From NCBI GenBank assembly GCA_016210435.1, contig JACQUF010000395.1, positions 1 to 9,957 on the forward strand: DNA of 9,957 bases, in the 5' to 3' direction. This document shows positions 1 through 7,513 of the stretch, piece after piece (position 1 is the first letter of the stretch; each line of letters starts with the position of its first letter). Made by a program: the position numbers and the translations under genes. The notes under the pieces were generated by a model. That model was not told the DNA's origin. It did not search any database and was given only the letters and a program-made list of their open reading frames with translations. The DNA comes from Chloroflexota bacterium. Its GTDB lineage: Bacteria; Chloroflexota; Dehalococcoidia; Lucifugimonadales; Lucifugimonadaceae.

Positions 1-106
1 CCCCGGCGATCAGGCAGCCGCCGAGCACATCGCTGGCCCAGCGTGCTGCAGGATAGAACCCGGATGCTGAGATCATGACGAGCAGGGCGGCCTGATCGTT
101 CCTCAT
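1..106 (-). pseudogene. Degenerate PAP2-type phosphatase fragment, runs off the left edge
   Basis: Read on the minus strand from an ATG at 106, this frame encodes 35 residues with no stop before the window edge. It resembles the last signature of the PAP2 (type 2 phosphatidic acid phosphatase) family: a hydrophobic helix (ALLVMIS), then SGFYPAARW and ASDVLGGCLIAG. The usual family form is S-R-x-Y-x-x-x-H-W-x-S-D-V-L-G-G. The arginine and histidine needed for catalysis appear here as glycine and arginine, while the aspartate and the GG remain. Earlier PAP2 signatures (K-x6-RP and PSGH) would lie about 40 or more residues upstream, where the VOC gene now sits; the frame there is open only back to a stop at 215-217 and shows no such motifs. 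I infer a truncated, inactive remnant. It could instead be a chance frame, as only 106 bases are visible. Confidence 0.42.
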
Positions 107-131
107 CGACCACCGATGGTCCGAACGTACG

Positions 132-524
132 CTACGCCCAGTCGTTGTACTCGCCTCGAAGCACTTGCTTGCAGATCTGCAGATGAACGCCGTCGGGATC
201 GAAACAGTTCGTGATCACGCGGCCAGACTGCATATTCTGCTTCGGCTCGAACTTCCATGGGATGCCGAGATACTTCCCTTCCAGGTACGCGCCCTGCACG
301 TCTTCGACCCCGAAGGAGACGTGATCGATGCCGGGCTTCTGACCCTGCTGCGCCTGGTGCAGCTCGAATCGCACCGGGTTTGCCGTGTCCTGGTTGAAGA
401 GAAACACGGTCTCGCCCTTATCGATCGTCCCTTCCGGGCTGAGCCCAAACCTGCGGTAGAACTCGACCGACTTCTTCAGGTCCGATACGACGATGTCCAG
501 GTGGTCCATGCGGATCAGCTTCAC
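132..524 (-). CDS. VOC-superfamily (glyoxalase/bleomycin-resistance fold) protein
   Basis: This 130-residue protein is a single vicinal-oxygen-chelate unit of the usual length: two beta-alpha-beta-beta-beta modules that bind a divalent metal. The first module begins MDHLDIVVSDLKKSVEFY (residues 6-23) and carries FELHQ (53-57). The second begins IDHVSFGVEDV (66-76) and ends FDPDGVHLQICKQ (108-120). Likely metal ligands are H8, E54, H68 and, where many relatives have glutamate, Q116. Family members include glyoxalases, dioxygenases, epimerases and resistance proteins, so the substrate cannot be named. The start is GTG at 524: a strong Shine-Dalgarno sequence (complement of 531-537) lies 6 bases upstream, which argues against the ATG five codons further in. 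The gene diverges from the sugar operon and may not belong to it. No signal peptide is seen, so it is probably cytoplasmic. Confidence 0.85.
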   Translation of the reverse strand: MKLIRMDHLDIVVSDLKKSVEFYRRFGLSPEGTIDKGETVFLFNQDTANPVRFELHQAQQGQKPGIDHVSFGVEDVQGAYLEGKYLGIPWKFEPKQNMQSGRVITNCFDPDGVHLQICKQVLRGEYNDWA

Positions 525-530
525 AGAAGG

Positions 531-537
531 CCTCCTT
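531..537 (-). promoter_or_regulatory. Ribosome binding site of the VOC gene (decides a GTG start)
   Basis: On the minus strand this reads AAGGAGG, 6 bases before the GTG at 524, and fixes that codon as the start. The site overlaps a 6-base inverted repeat (AGAAGG at 525-530, CCTTCT at 534-539, 3-base loop). In the transcript, part of the Shine-Dalgarno sequence could therefore pair with bases next to the start codon. Confidence 0.75.
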
Positions 538-626
538 CTCGGTGGATGCGACCGCCGGAAATCCTACCCTTACTCGCTCCTGGGCATGTGGTAGGCTCCC
601 TGCCGCGCATACGGGATGCGACCAGC

Positions 627-633
627 GGGGAGG
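627..633 (+). promoter_or_regulatory. Ribosome binding site of the first lactonase gene (decides the start)
   Basis: GGGGAGG lies 6 bases before the ATG at 640. An earlier in-frame ATG at 616 would place this site inside the coding sequence and has no comparable site of its own, so 640 is preferred. Confidence 0.75.
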
Positions 634-639
634 TGTCAG

Positions 640-1548
640 ATGCCCAGAGGTCTCGAAGCCATCGATCCTGCTTTTCGCAAGCTGCTCCGCCCTGATTCCA
701 GGCTCCGCAAGATCGCCGGCGGGATGAAGTTCACGGAAGGTACTGTCTGGTGGGGCAGGAAGCGCCGCCTCATCTGGAGCGACATCCCGAACAACAGGCT
801 CATGCAATGGACCGAGAACGATGGCGCTTCCGTATTCAGGGAACCGAGCGGCAATTCGAATGGAAACACAATCGACCAGGACGCCAACCTGCTTACCTGC
901 GAGACCAGCGGAAGATGCGTAACCATGACCGACTCTCGAGGCAACGTGCGGACGCTGGTCGATCGCTACCAGGGCAAGCGCTTGAACTCGCCAAACGACA
1001 TCGTGGTGAAGTCGGACGGCTCGGTCTGGTTCACCGATCCCGATTACGGCGTTCTGGATCCCGATCTCGGGCACAGGAAGCCGCGCGAGGTTGATGGCAA
1101 CTACGTCTACCGGTACGAACCTTCGAATGGCCGACTCAATGTCGTCGTGGACGACTTCCAGAAACCAAATGGGATCGCCTTCTCTCCTGACGAGAAGGTC
1201 CTGTACGTGGGCGATACTGGTCGCACGCACGACGACAAGAGGGGGAACCATCACCTCCGCGCATTCACAGTCGCGGGCGGCAGGCTGACGCGCAGCAGAG
1301 TATTTGCCCTAATCGAGCCCCACGTTCCGGATGGCCTCCGAGTCGATGCCAGCGGCAACGTGTTCGTGACTGCGGGTGATGGCGTCCAGGTCTTCAATCC
1401 CAAGGGCGACATGATCGGCAAGATCAAGACTCCGGAAGTGGCGGCGAACTGCGCGTTTGGCGGCCGCGGCTATTCGACGCTGTTCATAGCGGCTACTTCG
1501 TCGGTGTGGGCGATTGACCTGGCCACCACGGGCGCGGTCAGGAGTTAA
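640..1548 (+). CDS. SMP-30/gluconolactonase-family lactonase, copy 1
   Basis: This 302-residue protein matches the SMP-30/gluconolactonase/LRE family, six-bladed beta-propellers that use one divalent metal to hydrolyse sugar lactones to aldonic acids. The expected metal ligands are visible: E33 in FTEGTVWW, N177 in KPNGIAFSPDEKVLY and D231 in VPDGLRVD. The conserved segment LNSPNDIVVKSDGSVWFTDP (115-134) contains N119, which normally lies in the active site. Length is typical and there is no signal peptide, so it should act in the cytoplasm. It is the first gene of the plus-strand run and is followed after 37 bp by a close paralogue. Family membership is clear. The lactone is not: glucono-, xylono-, galactono- or other lactones are all possible, and some relatives have other esterase activities. 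Confidence 0.9.
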   Translation: MPRGLEAIDPAFRKLLRPDSRLRKIAGGMKFTEGTVWWGRKRRLIWSDIPNNRLMQWTENDGASVFREPSGNSNGNTIDQDANLLTCETSGRCVTMTDSRGNVRTLVDRYQGKRLNSPNDIVVKSDGSVWFTDPDYGVLDPDLGHRKPREVDGNYVYRYEPSNGRLNVVVDDFQKPNGIAFSPDEKVLYVGDTGRTHDDKRGNHHLRAFTVAGGRLTRSRVFALIEPHVPDGLRVDASGNVFVTAGDGVQVFNPKGDMIGKIKTPEVAANCAFGGRGYSTLFIAATSSVWAIDLATTGAVRS

Positions 1549-1585
1549 GCAAGGGGTAGGTGGCCCTTGGCCCTGGGAGTTACAA

Positions 1586-2497
1586 ATGCCAGCCAGATAT
1601 GAGACCTTCGAAGAGGAATTCGGGCGACTGATCAAACCCGATGCCGAGCTCCGCAAGCTCGCCACGGGTTTCGAATGGGCCGAAGGCCCCTGCTGGTTCT
1701 CCGAAGGTCAGCATGTCGTCTGGAGCGACATCCCGAACGACCGCATGCTCAAATGGTCGGCCCAGGACGGCATGACCGTCTTCCGTCAGCCATGCAACTA
1801 CACCAATGGTCACACGCGGGACCGCGAAGGCAGGCTGGTAAGTTGCGAGCACGGGGGTCGCCGCGTGAGCCGTACCGAACCCGATGGCCGAGTTATCACG
1901 GTCGTCGACAACTACAAGGGCAAGCGCCTGAACTCGCCAAACGACGTTGTCGTCAAATCGGACGACACGATCTGGTTCACGGACCCTCCCTATGGCATCC
2001 TGAGTAACAGGGAGGGCCACCAGGCTGAGAGCGAACTGGGCAAGGACTATGTCTTCCGGTTCGATCCTCGAAGTGGCGAGCTACGGATCGTAGCGGACGA
2101 TTTCGACAAGCCGAACGGCATAGCTTTTTCGCCGGACGAGAAGGTCCTGTACGTCGCCGATACCGGCAGGAGCCATCGTCCGGACGGCCCGCACCACATC
2201 CGGGCGTTTGACGTGGGGCGGGACGGAAAGCTCTCCAATTCAAGGGTGTTCGCGGACGTCGAGCCCGGCATCGCGGACGGGTTCAGAACGGACATCCAGG
2301 GCAACGTGTGGACATCCGCCGGCGACGGGATCCACGTTTACAGCGCTGCCGGGGTCAAGCTCGGCAAGATCCACGTCCCGGAACGAGCGGTTTCAAATTG
2401 CACATTTGGCGGTCCCAACAGAACGACACTGTTCATAACGGCCACGACGTCGCTCTATTCAATCGAGGTCTCAGCGAGGGGCGCCCAGATGCCATGA
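1586..2497 (+). CDS. SMP-30/gluconolactonase-family lactonase, copy 2
   Basis: This 303-residue paralogue of the preceding gene aligns with it almost without gaps, so the putative metal and active-site residues keep the same numbers: E33 in WAEGPCWF, N119 in LNSPNDVVVKSD, N177 in KPNGIAFSPDEKVLY and D231 in IADGFRTD. It differs around residues 66-95, where it has CNYTNGHTRDREGRLVSCEH, the usual family form; copy 1 is divergent there (SGNSNGNTIDQDANLLTCET). The predicted role is hydrolysis of a sugar lactone in the cytoplasm. The ATG at 1586 is chosen because GGGAG (1575-1579) lies 6 bases upstream; the frame stays open further upstream to 1514, but that extension overlaps copy 1 and looks unlike the family. 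The stop codon overlaps the next gene's ATG (ATGA, 2494-2497), which suggests coupled translation. Confidence 0.91.
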   Translation: MPARYETFEEEFGRLIKPDAELRKLATGFEWAEGPCWFSEGQHVVWSDIPNDRMLKWSAQDGMTVFRQPCNYTNGHTRDREGRLVSCEHGGRRVSRTEPDGRVITVVDNYKGKRLNSPNDVVVKSDDTIWFTDPPYGILSNREGHQAESELGKDYVFRFDPRSGELRIVADDFDKPNGIAFSPDEKVLYVADTGRSHRPDGPHHIRAFDVGRDGKLSNSRVFADVEPGIADGFRTDIQGNVWTSAGDGIHVYSAAGVKLGKIHVPERAVSNCTFGGPNRTTLFITATTSLYSIEVSARGAQMP

Positions 2498-3969
2498 CGG
2501 ACCGCCCCCGCACTCTGATACTCGACGATGAGCCCCGCGGGGGCAGGCGCCAGCGGTTCCTGGGCGTCACCGTCACACCGCCCTATCTCCAGTCGGAAGG
2601 CGTCGAGGCGGTCCTGGACAAGCTGGTGGCGGCGGGGGTCACCGCGATCGCCACCGCGCCGATGGTCGCCGAATCTGTCGAGCCTACCGCTTCGGCGCAC
2701 GACTCGGATCCGAATTTCCGGCGCGAGCCCCCCATCGATGGCGGCGCCGGCACCGTACGCCACGTCACGCGGCGGTTGTGGGGCGAATCGGAGGTCTGGC
2801 TGAGATTCGAGCCCAGCTACGAGCCCGATCCGGGCCTGTATCACGGCTTGAAGTATCAGCCGCCCGCGCCAGGCAAGCTCACCGCGAACCAGGGCGGCAT
2901 CATCCGGGAACTTATCGATGCCGCGCATGGCCGCGGCCTCGAAGTGTATTTCCAGCTCGACGCGGTCCTGGTACCCGGCCTCAGGAACGAGGACCTGCCC
3001 CGCCTTCCGAATGGAGAGCTGCCGCGGAACCGCATGGTCCAGACCGCGGCAGTCGCAAGTGACGACCTGAGGAACTACGTCGTCGCCCAGGTCAGAGACG
3101 TTCTTCGCGCGTACCCGGATGTGGACGGCCTGCGCCACGATTGGCCGGAACACCCGCCCTACCGGCTTGGGGACGCGTTCCTGGATTTCGGACCGCATGC
3201 GAAAGTTGCAGCCGAGCGGCTCGGATTCGACTTCGAAGCGATGCGCCGCGATGCGCTGGCCCTGTATGAGCGCCTCGACTCGCTTTCAAACTCGGATCTG
3301 ACCCCGTTCCTGGAGCATAGATCGGCGGCGTACGAACTGGTAAGGCTGCTGGGCGCTCGCCCGGGCGTCGCCCAGGCGCTGCGCTTCAAGGCTGCTCTCA
3401 CCATCAACTACCTCCGGGAACTGCGTGCCGCGACCGATCAGTCACGGGGACGAGGCCGGCGCGCGAAGCTCTCGCCGAACGCCTTCCCTCCGCCGCTGTC
3501 GTTGCTTAGCGGCATGGACTATGCAGGCGTCGCCGAATACGTCGACTCGGTCAACATGAAGCTCTACACGATGCACTGGCCATTGATGGTGTACTTCTAC
3601 GCGCAGGAACTGCTGGAGAGAAACAGCTCATTGAACGAGCGCGTCCTCATCCGTGCTTTGTCGAATCTGTTCGACTTCGAAGATTCGGACCTCGGCGACA
3701 GGCTGAGCGACTATTTCTATCCCCGCCCGCATGTCCCGCACCGGGCCGGGGTCCGGGCACAGGCCAGAAAGATCCGCCAGGCCTCATCCGCGCTCGCCGG
3801 GCGGGCCGACCTGTTCCCGGTGGTCCACGGCTACGGGCCGGACACAGACTTCGAAAAGCGGCTTCGGGTGGCCTGGCATGCGGGCACCCGCGGGATCTGG
3901 GTAAACCGCTACGCGTATCTGAGCGAAGAGAAGATCGGCATCATCGCGGCGCTGGGTAATCGGCTCTAG
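2494..3969 (+). CDS. TIM-barrel glycosidase-like protein of unknown function
   Basis: I do not recognise this 491-residue protein as a named enzyme. Its layout suggests a (beta/alpha)8 barrel like the GHL10/DUF4015 and family-10-like glycosyl hydrolases: a first strand FLGVTVTPPYLQ (22-33), a second VTAIATAPMV (49-58), LEVYFQLDAVLVPG (149-162), then DGLRHDWPEHPPY (211-223), whose D216 and E219 are candidate catalytic acids, SVNMKLYTMHWPLM (352-365), and a last strand region FPVVHGYGP to TRGIWVNRYAYLS (441-477). There is no signal peptide or membrane segment, so any substrate would be intracellular. The ATG at 2494 overlaps the stop of the upstream lactonase gene; GAGGGG at 2476-2481 is rather distant (12 bases), consistent with coupled translation. 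The next gene starts 4 bp downstream. Its place between lactonases and a sugar kinase suggests work on a sugar conjugate or sugar-acid glycoside, but that is inference; a non-hydrolytic barrel remains possible. Confidence 0.8.
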   Translation: MTDRPRTLILDDEPRGGRRQRFLGVTVTPPYLQSEGVEAVLDKLVAAGVTAIATAPMVAESVEPTASAHDSDPNFRREPPIDGGAGTVRHVTRRLWGESEVWLRFEPSYEPDPGLYHGLKYQPPAPGKLTANQGGIIRELIDAAHGRGLEVYFQLDAVLVPGLRNEDLPRLPNGELPRNRMVQTAAVASDDLRNYVVAQVRDVLRAYPDVDGLRHDWPEHPPYRLGDAFLDFGPHAKVAAERLGFDFEAMRRDALALYERLDSLSNSDLTPFLEHRSAAYELVRLLGARPGVAQALRFKAALTINYLRELRAATDQSRGRGRRAKLSPNAFPPPLSLLSGMDYAGVAEYVDSVNMKLYTMHWPLMVYFYAQELLERNSSLNERVLIRALSNLFDFEDSDLGDRLSDYFYPRPHVPHRAGVRAQARKIRQASSALAGRADLFPVVHGYGPDTDFEKRLRVAWHAGTRGIWVNRYAYLSEEKIGIIAALGNRL

Positions 3970-3973
3970 GCGC

Positions 3974-5461
3974 ATGGCCAGGCGGCGATCGCCATTCGTG
4001 CTGTCGATCGATATCGGCAGCAGTAGCATCAGAGCGCGGCTTTACGACTGCAGGGCGCGCGGCGTCTCGCAAGCTGAATCCACGATTGCACGCCCGATGC
4101 CGGTTACGCCTGACGGAGGCTCCGAAGACGATCCGGAAGCCCTGCTGAGGGATGTCGAAGCCGTAGTCGACGGCACCCTCTCCAGGTCCGGGGACTTCGC
4201 TTCCGACATCGGTGCAGTAGCCCTTTCGACCTATGTGGGGAACGTCCTCGGCGTTGATCGGTCAAACCGGCCGGTCACGCCGATCTATACCTATGCCGAC
4301 GGAAGGTCCGCGCCGGACGTGCTTGCGCTGCGCGGAGAGCTCGGGTCCGAAGCTCACCACCAGCGGACCGGCGCTCCGCTTCATACGGCTTACCAGGCGC
4401 CAAGACTTCGATGGCTGAAGAGGAGGCGGCCGGCTGCGTTCCAGGCGGCCTGGCAGTGGGTCGATTTCGGCACTTTCATGTACCGGCGATGGTTGGACAG
4501 GCCGGACATCCCGCAGAGCTTTTCAGTCGCCTCGTGGAGCGGCATGCTCGATCGTCGCGTTCTCCGATGGGACGAGGAAACGCTGACCGCGCTTGGCGTG
4601 TCTGAATCGTCATTGCCTGATCTCGCGGACTACAGCGCGGCGCAACGAGGGCTGGCGCCCGCGTACCGGCGACGTTGGCCGCAGCTGGCGCATGTCCTGT
4701 TCTTTCTCGCCGTGGGCGACGGCGCGGCCGCCAACGTCGGCGTCGGATGCGTTGGGCGCGACCGGTGTGCGTTAACGGCCGGCACGACGGGTGCGATCCG
4801 GGCAATCATCCCGGGCGCAGACGATCGTGTGCCGGCCGGCCTGTGGGCATACAGGCTTGACCGCGAATATTCGGTGATGGGCGGCGCGGTAACAGACGCG
4901 GGAAGCATGTTCTCGTGGTTGCGGCAGACGCTGCGGCTCCCGAGAGCGTTGGAGGCCGCAATCAGCGCTCAGCCGTTAGCGAATTCAGTCATGGTGCTGC
5001 CATTTCTGCGTGGGGAACGGAGCCCTGGTTGGGCAACGAACGCGACTGCCGCGATTGTGGGCATCCGCGCGACGACTACGCCTACGGACATCGTGCGTGC
5101 TTCATTGGAAGCGATCGCGTTCAGATTCGCGCTCATCTGGCGTCTATTGCGGGAAATCGTGCCGGCCAAGGAGATCGTGGTCGGAGGACGGGCAGCTCGC
5201 AGCTCCCCGGCATGGATGCAGATACTCGCCGATGTGCTTCAGACGCCGTTGGTGGGCGCCACTGAACGGGGCACCAGCGCGCGTGGAGCCGCGGTAATGG
5301 CGCTCAAGGCGATGGGGGTCATACGCAGCTACGATGAGCTGCCGGCGTCCAGATTCGAGCGCTACGTCCCGCACGCCTCGCGGGCGCGCGCTTACGAACA
5401 GGCGCTAGCGCGCCACTGCGGTCTTTACGATATTCTGGTGACCGGTCAGCAAGGCAGGTAG
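3974..5461 (+). CDS. FGGY-family carbohydrate kinase (gluconokinase-like)
   Basis: This 495-residue protein has the full FGGY kinase architecture of two actin/hexokinase-like domains. It transfers phosphate from ATP to a sugar, polyol or sugar acid. The N-terminal phosphate loop is VLSIDIGSSSIRARLYD (9-25). YADGRS (107-112) and RTGAPLHTAYQAPRLRWL (131-148) belong to the substrate side. VGDGAAANVGVGC (247-259) supplies the predicted catalytic base D249. LTAGTTGAIRA (267-277) and VVGGRAARSSPAWMQILAD (402-420) form the nucleotide site, and LPFLRGERSPGW (342-353) is a typical FGGY segment. The GDGAAAN form and the RTG-LH-Y segment recall gluconate kinases of this family more than glycerol or xylulose kinases, and upstream lactonases would supply aldonic acids. 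Gluconate is therefore the best guess, but specificity within FGGY kinases is hard to read. It begins 4 bp after the previous stop with only a weak AGG, so translation is probably coupled. Confidence 0.9.
   Translation: MARRRSPFVLSIDIGSSSIRARLYDCRARGVSQAESTIARPMPVTPDGGSEDDPEALLRDVEAVVDGTLSRSGDFASDIGAVALSTYVGNVLGVDRSNRPVTPIYTYADGRSAPDVLALRGELGSEAHHQRTGAPLHTAYQAPRLRWLKRRRPAAFQAAWQWVDFGTFMYRRWLDRPDIPQSFSVASWSGMLDRRVLRWDEETLTALGVSESSLPDLADYSAAQRGLAPAYRRRWPQLAHVLFFLAVGDGAAANVGVGCVGRDRCALTAGTTGAIRAIIPGADDRVPAGLWAYRLDREYSVMGGAVTDAGSMFSWLRQTLRLPRALEAAISAQPLANSVMVLPFLRGERSPGWATNATAAIVGIRATTTPTDIVRASLEAIAFRFALIWRLLREIVPAKEIVVGGRAARSSPAWMQILADVLQTPLVGATERGTSARGAAVMALKAMGVIRSYDELPASRFERYVPHASRARAYEQALARHCGLYDILVTGQQGR
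5456..5458 (+). promoter_or_regulatory. Ribosome binding site supporting a TTG start of transketolase
   Basis: AGG at 5456-5458, within an AAGGCAGG stretch at the end of the kinase gene, lies 9 bases before TTG 5468. No ATG occurs in this frame before the conserved core. The other candidate, GTG at 5495, has only a weak ACGGG upstream and would still leave a complete catalytic core. Confidence 0.5.
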
Positions 5462-5467
5462 TTACTT

Positions 5468-7513
5468 TTGGTTGCTTCTCATCAACGGGTAGCAGTGAAG
5501 CTGCGACGTAATCCCGCGCTGGATCAGCGCTGCATCAACGCGATCCGGTTCCTCTCGGTAGACGCGGTCCAGAAGGCCAACTCAGGCCACCCCGGCGCGC
5601 CCATGGGCGCCGCGCCGATGGCTTACGCGCTGTGGGACCGCGTCATCAAGCACAACCCGCGCGACCCACGCTGGCCGGACCGTGACCGGTTCGTGCTGTC
5701 CGCGGGGCACGCATCGATGCTTCTCTACAGCCTCCTGCACCTTACCGGCTATGGCGTCTCCATCGACGACATCAAGAACTTCCGCCAGTGGGGGTCGATT
5801 ACGCCGGGGCACCCCGAGCATGGGTTGACGCCCGGCATCGAGACCACCACCGGGCCGCTTGGACAGGGTTTCGCCAACGGCGTGGGGATGGCGCTGGCCG
5901 AGCGAATGCTCGCTGCGCAATACAACCGGCCCGGCGCTGAGATCGTGGACCACTACACATACGGGATCGTTTCGGATGGCGACCTGCAGGAAGGCATCAG
6001 CTCCGAAGCGGCGTCCCTCGCGGGCACGCTAAAGCTCGGCAAGCTGATCTACCTGTACGACGACAACGACGTCTCCATCGACGGCGATACCTCGCTGGCG
6101 TTCAACGAAGACGTGGGCGCCCGGTTCCGGGCCTACGGCTGGCAGGTGCTCGGCCCGATCGACGGACTGAACGCGGACGCCGTCGAAGCAGCTCTGAAAG
6201 AGGGCCAGGGCGACTCCTCTCGCCCCACGTTGATCATCGTCCGCACGACGATCGGCTACGGGAGCCCGAACAAGGCGGGCAAGGCGTCCGCTCACGGCGA
6301 GGCTCTCGGCGTCGCAGAGGTCGAGCTGGCACGCAAGCAGCTTGGCTGGTCGTACGGCCCGTTCGAAGTTCCCGAGGATGTGGCAGCCCACATGCGCGAG
6401 GCTGTCGATCGCGGCGCTTCGGCGCAGGCGGCCTGGGAACGGCGCCTGGACGATTACCGGCGCACCGACCCCGCGGAGGCGGCACAGTTCGAACGCGACT
6501 TGAAGGGTGAACTCCCGGCTGGCTGGCAGAAGGTCGTGGATGCGGTACACGGGACTTTCGACAAACCGCTCGCCACGCGTGCCGCGTCCGGGAGGGTCCT
6601 CGTCGCGGCGACCCAGGTGATTCCCGCTCTCGCAGGAGGATCTGCAGACCTCACGGAATCGACGCAGTCGCACGTGAAGGGGCGGCCGGTCCTTTCGGCT
6701 GCCAATTACGCCGGCCGCAATATCCATTTCGGGGTGCGCGAGCACGCTATGGCCGGTATTTCGAACGGAATGGCGCTGCATGGCGGGCTGATCCCATACT
6801 GCGCCACGTTCCTGATCTTCTCGGACTACATGCGCCCCGCGGTCAGGCTCGCCGCGCTCGCCAGCTACCCGGTCATATTCGTCTACACCCACGATTCGAT
6901 CGGGCTCGGCGAGGACGGCCCAACGCACCAGCCGATTGCCGAGCTCGTGGCGCTGCGGGCAATGCCGAACCTGGTCGTGATCAGGCCTGCCGACGCCCAC
7001 GAAACAGTGGAGGCCTGGAAAGTTGCGATCAGCCGGCGGGGCGGGCCGACCGCGCTCGTGCTGACCCGGCAGGCCCTTCCCCTCCTCGCAAACGATGAGA
7101 AATGGAGGGGCGCAAGCCGGGGCGCATACGTCGCCATGGACTCCGAGCGATCGCCAGAAGTGATCCTCATCGCGACCGGCTCCGAGCTGAATGTCGCCCT
7201 GGCAGCAGGCAAACAACTGCAGGGCGAAGGCATAGCCGCCAGGGTCGTCTCGATGCCGTCATGGGAACTCTTCGAAGCGCAGCCATTGGACTACCGCGAG
7301 TCAGTGCTCCCAAGCGCGGTCAGGAAGCGGGTCGCGATCGAAGCTGCCGGCCGGCTGGGTTGGGAACGCTACGTGGGCCTTGATGGCCTCATTATCGGCA
7401 TGACGCGCTACGGTGCGTCGTCGCCCGGCGCGGTCAATATGCAGAAATTCGGCTTCACGCCCGAGAACGTGGCCGACCAGGCCCGCTCGCTCGTGAGGCA
7501 AGGCAAGGATTGA
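5468..7513 (+). CDS. tkt: Transketolase
   Basis: This 681-residue, full-length transketolase moves two-carbon ketol units between sugar phosphates using thiamine diphosphate and a divalent metal, in the non-oxidative pentose phosphate pathway. The family's landmarks appear in order: [18 protein letters not shown] (39-56), [15 protein letters not shown] (77-91), [19 protein letters not shown] (127-145), the diphosphate and metal motif [18 protein letters not shown] (169-186) closing with [10 protein letters not shown] (197-206), and the pyrimidine-domain [14 protein letters not shown] (421-434). In the latter, E425 is the expected glutamate that activates the cofactor. [15 protein letters not shown] (475-489) and a normal C-terminal domain follow. 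TTG at 5468 is the likely start; GTG 5495 would shorten it by nine residues. It lies 6 bp after the kinase gene and its stop overlaps the rpiB start by one base. Confidence 0.96.
   Translation: MVASHQRVAVKLRRNPALDQRCINAIRFLSVDAVQKANSGHPGAPMGAAPMAYALWDRVIKHNPRDPRWPDRDRFVLSAGHASMLLYSLLHLTGYGVSIDDIKNFRQWGSITPGHPEHGLTPGIETTTGPLGQGFANGVGMALAERMLAAQYNRPGAEIVDHYTYGIVSDGDLQEGISSEAASLAGTLKLGKLIYLYDDNDVSIDGDTSLAFNEDVGARFRAYGWQVLGPIDGLNADAVEAALKEGQGDSSRPTLIIVRTTIGYGSPNKAGKASAHGEALGVAEVELARKQLGWSYGPFEVPEDVAAHMREAVDRGASAQAAWERRLDDYRRTDPAEAAQFERDLKGELPAGWQKVVDAVHGTFDKPLATRAASGRVLVAATQVIPALAGGSADLTESTQSHVKGRPVLSAANYAGRNIHFGVREHAMAGISNGMALHGGLIPYCATFLIFSDYMRPAVRLAALASYPVIFVYTHDSIGLGEDGPTHQPIAELVALRAMPNLVVIRPADAHETVEAWKVAISRRGGPTALVLTRQALPLLANDEKWRGASRGAYVAMDSERSPEVILIATGSELNVALAAGKQLQGEGIAARVVSMPSWELFEAQPLDYRESVLPSAVRKRVAIEAAGRLGWERYVGLDGLIIGMTRYGASSPGAVNMQKFGFTPENVADQARSLVRQGKD

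Larger units (their letters stand above)
525..639. promoter_or_regulatory. Divergent intergenic region, likely promoters for both sides
   Basis: These 115 bases separate the minus-strand VOC gene from the plus-strand operon, so promoters for both should lie here. No convincing -35/-10 pair stands out on either strand. The region holds an inverted repeat, CCTACC at 563-568 and GGTAGG at 590-595, with 21 bases between the arms. It could be an operator, but six-base arms are weak evidence. Both ends carry good ribosome binding sites. Confidence 0.45.

Noticed and set aside
165..695. Plus-strand open frame of 176 codons opposite the VOC gene
   Set aside because: It runs antisense through the VOC gene and into the first lactonase gene in another frame, and shows no family motif.
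418..1254. Long minus-strand open frame (278 codons) opposite the first lactonase gene
   Set aside because: It lies antisense to a clear SMP-30 gene and overlaps the VOC start, has no recognisable domain, and is the type of open frame that G+C-rich codon bias produces on the opposite strand.
2308..2493. N-terminal extension of the glycosidase-like protein
   Set aside because: The frame is open upstream, but this part overlaps the conserved C-terminus of lactonase copy 2. The ATGA overlap at 2494 gives a better start.
6029..7216. Minus-strand open frame of 395 codons opposite transketolase
   Set aside because: The plus strand here encodes conserved transketolase motifs throughout. The antisense product is rich in R, G and P, with no family features, as expected of a shadow frame.
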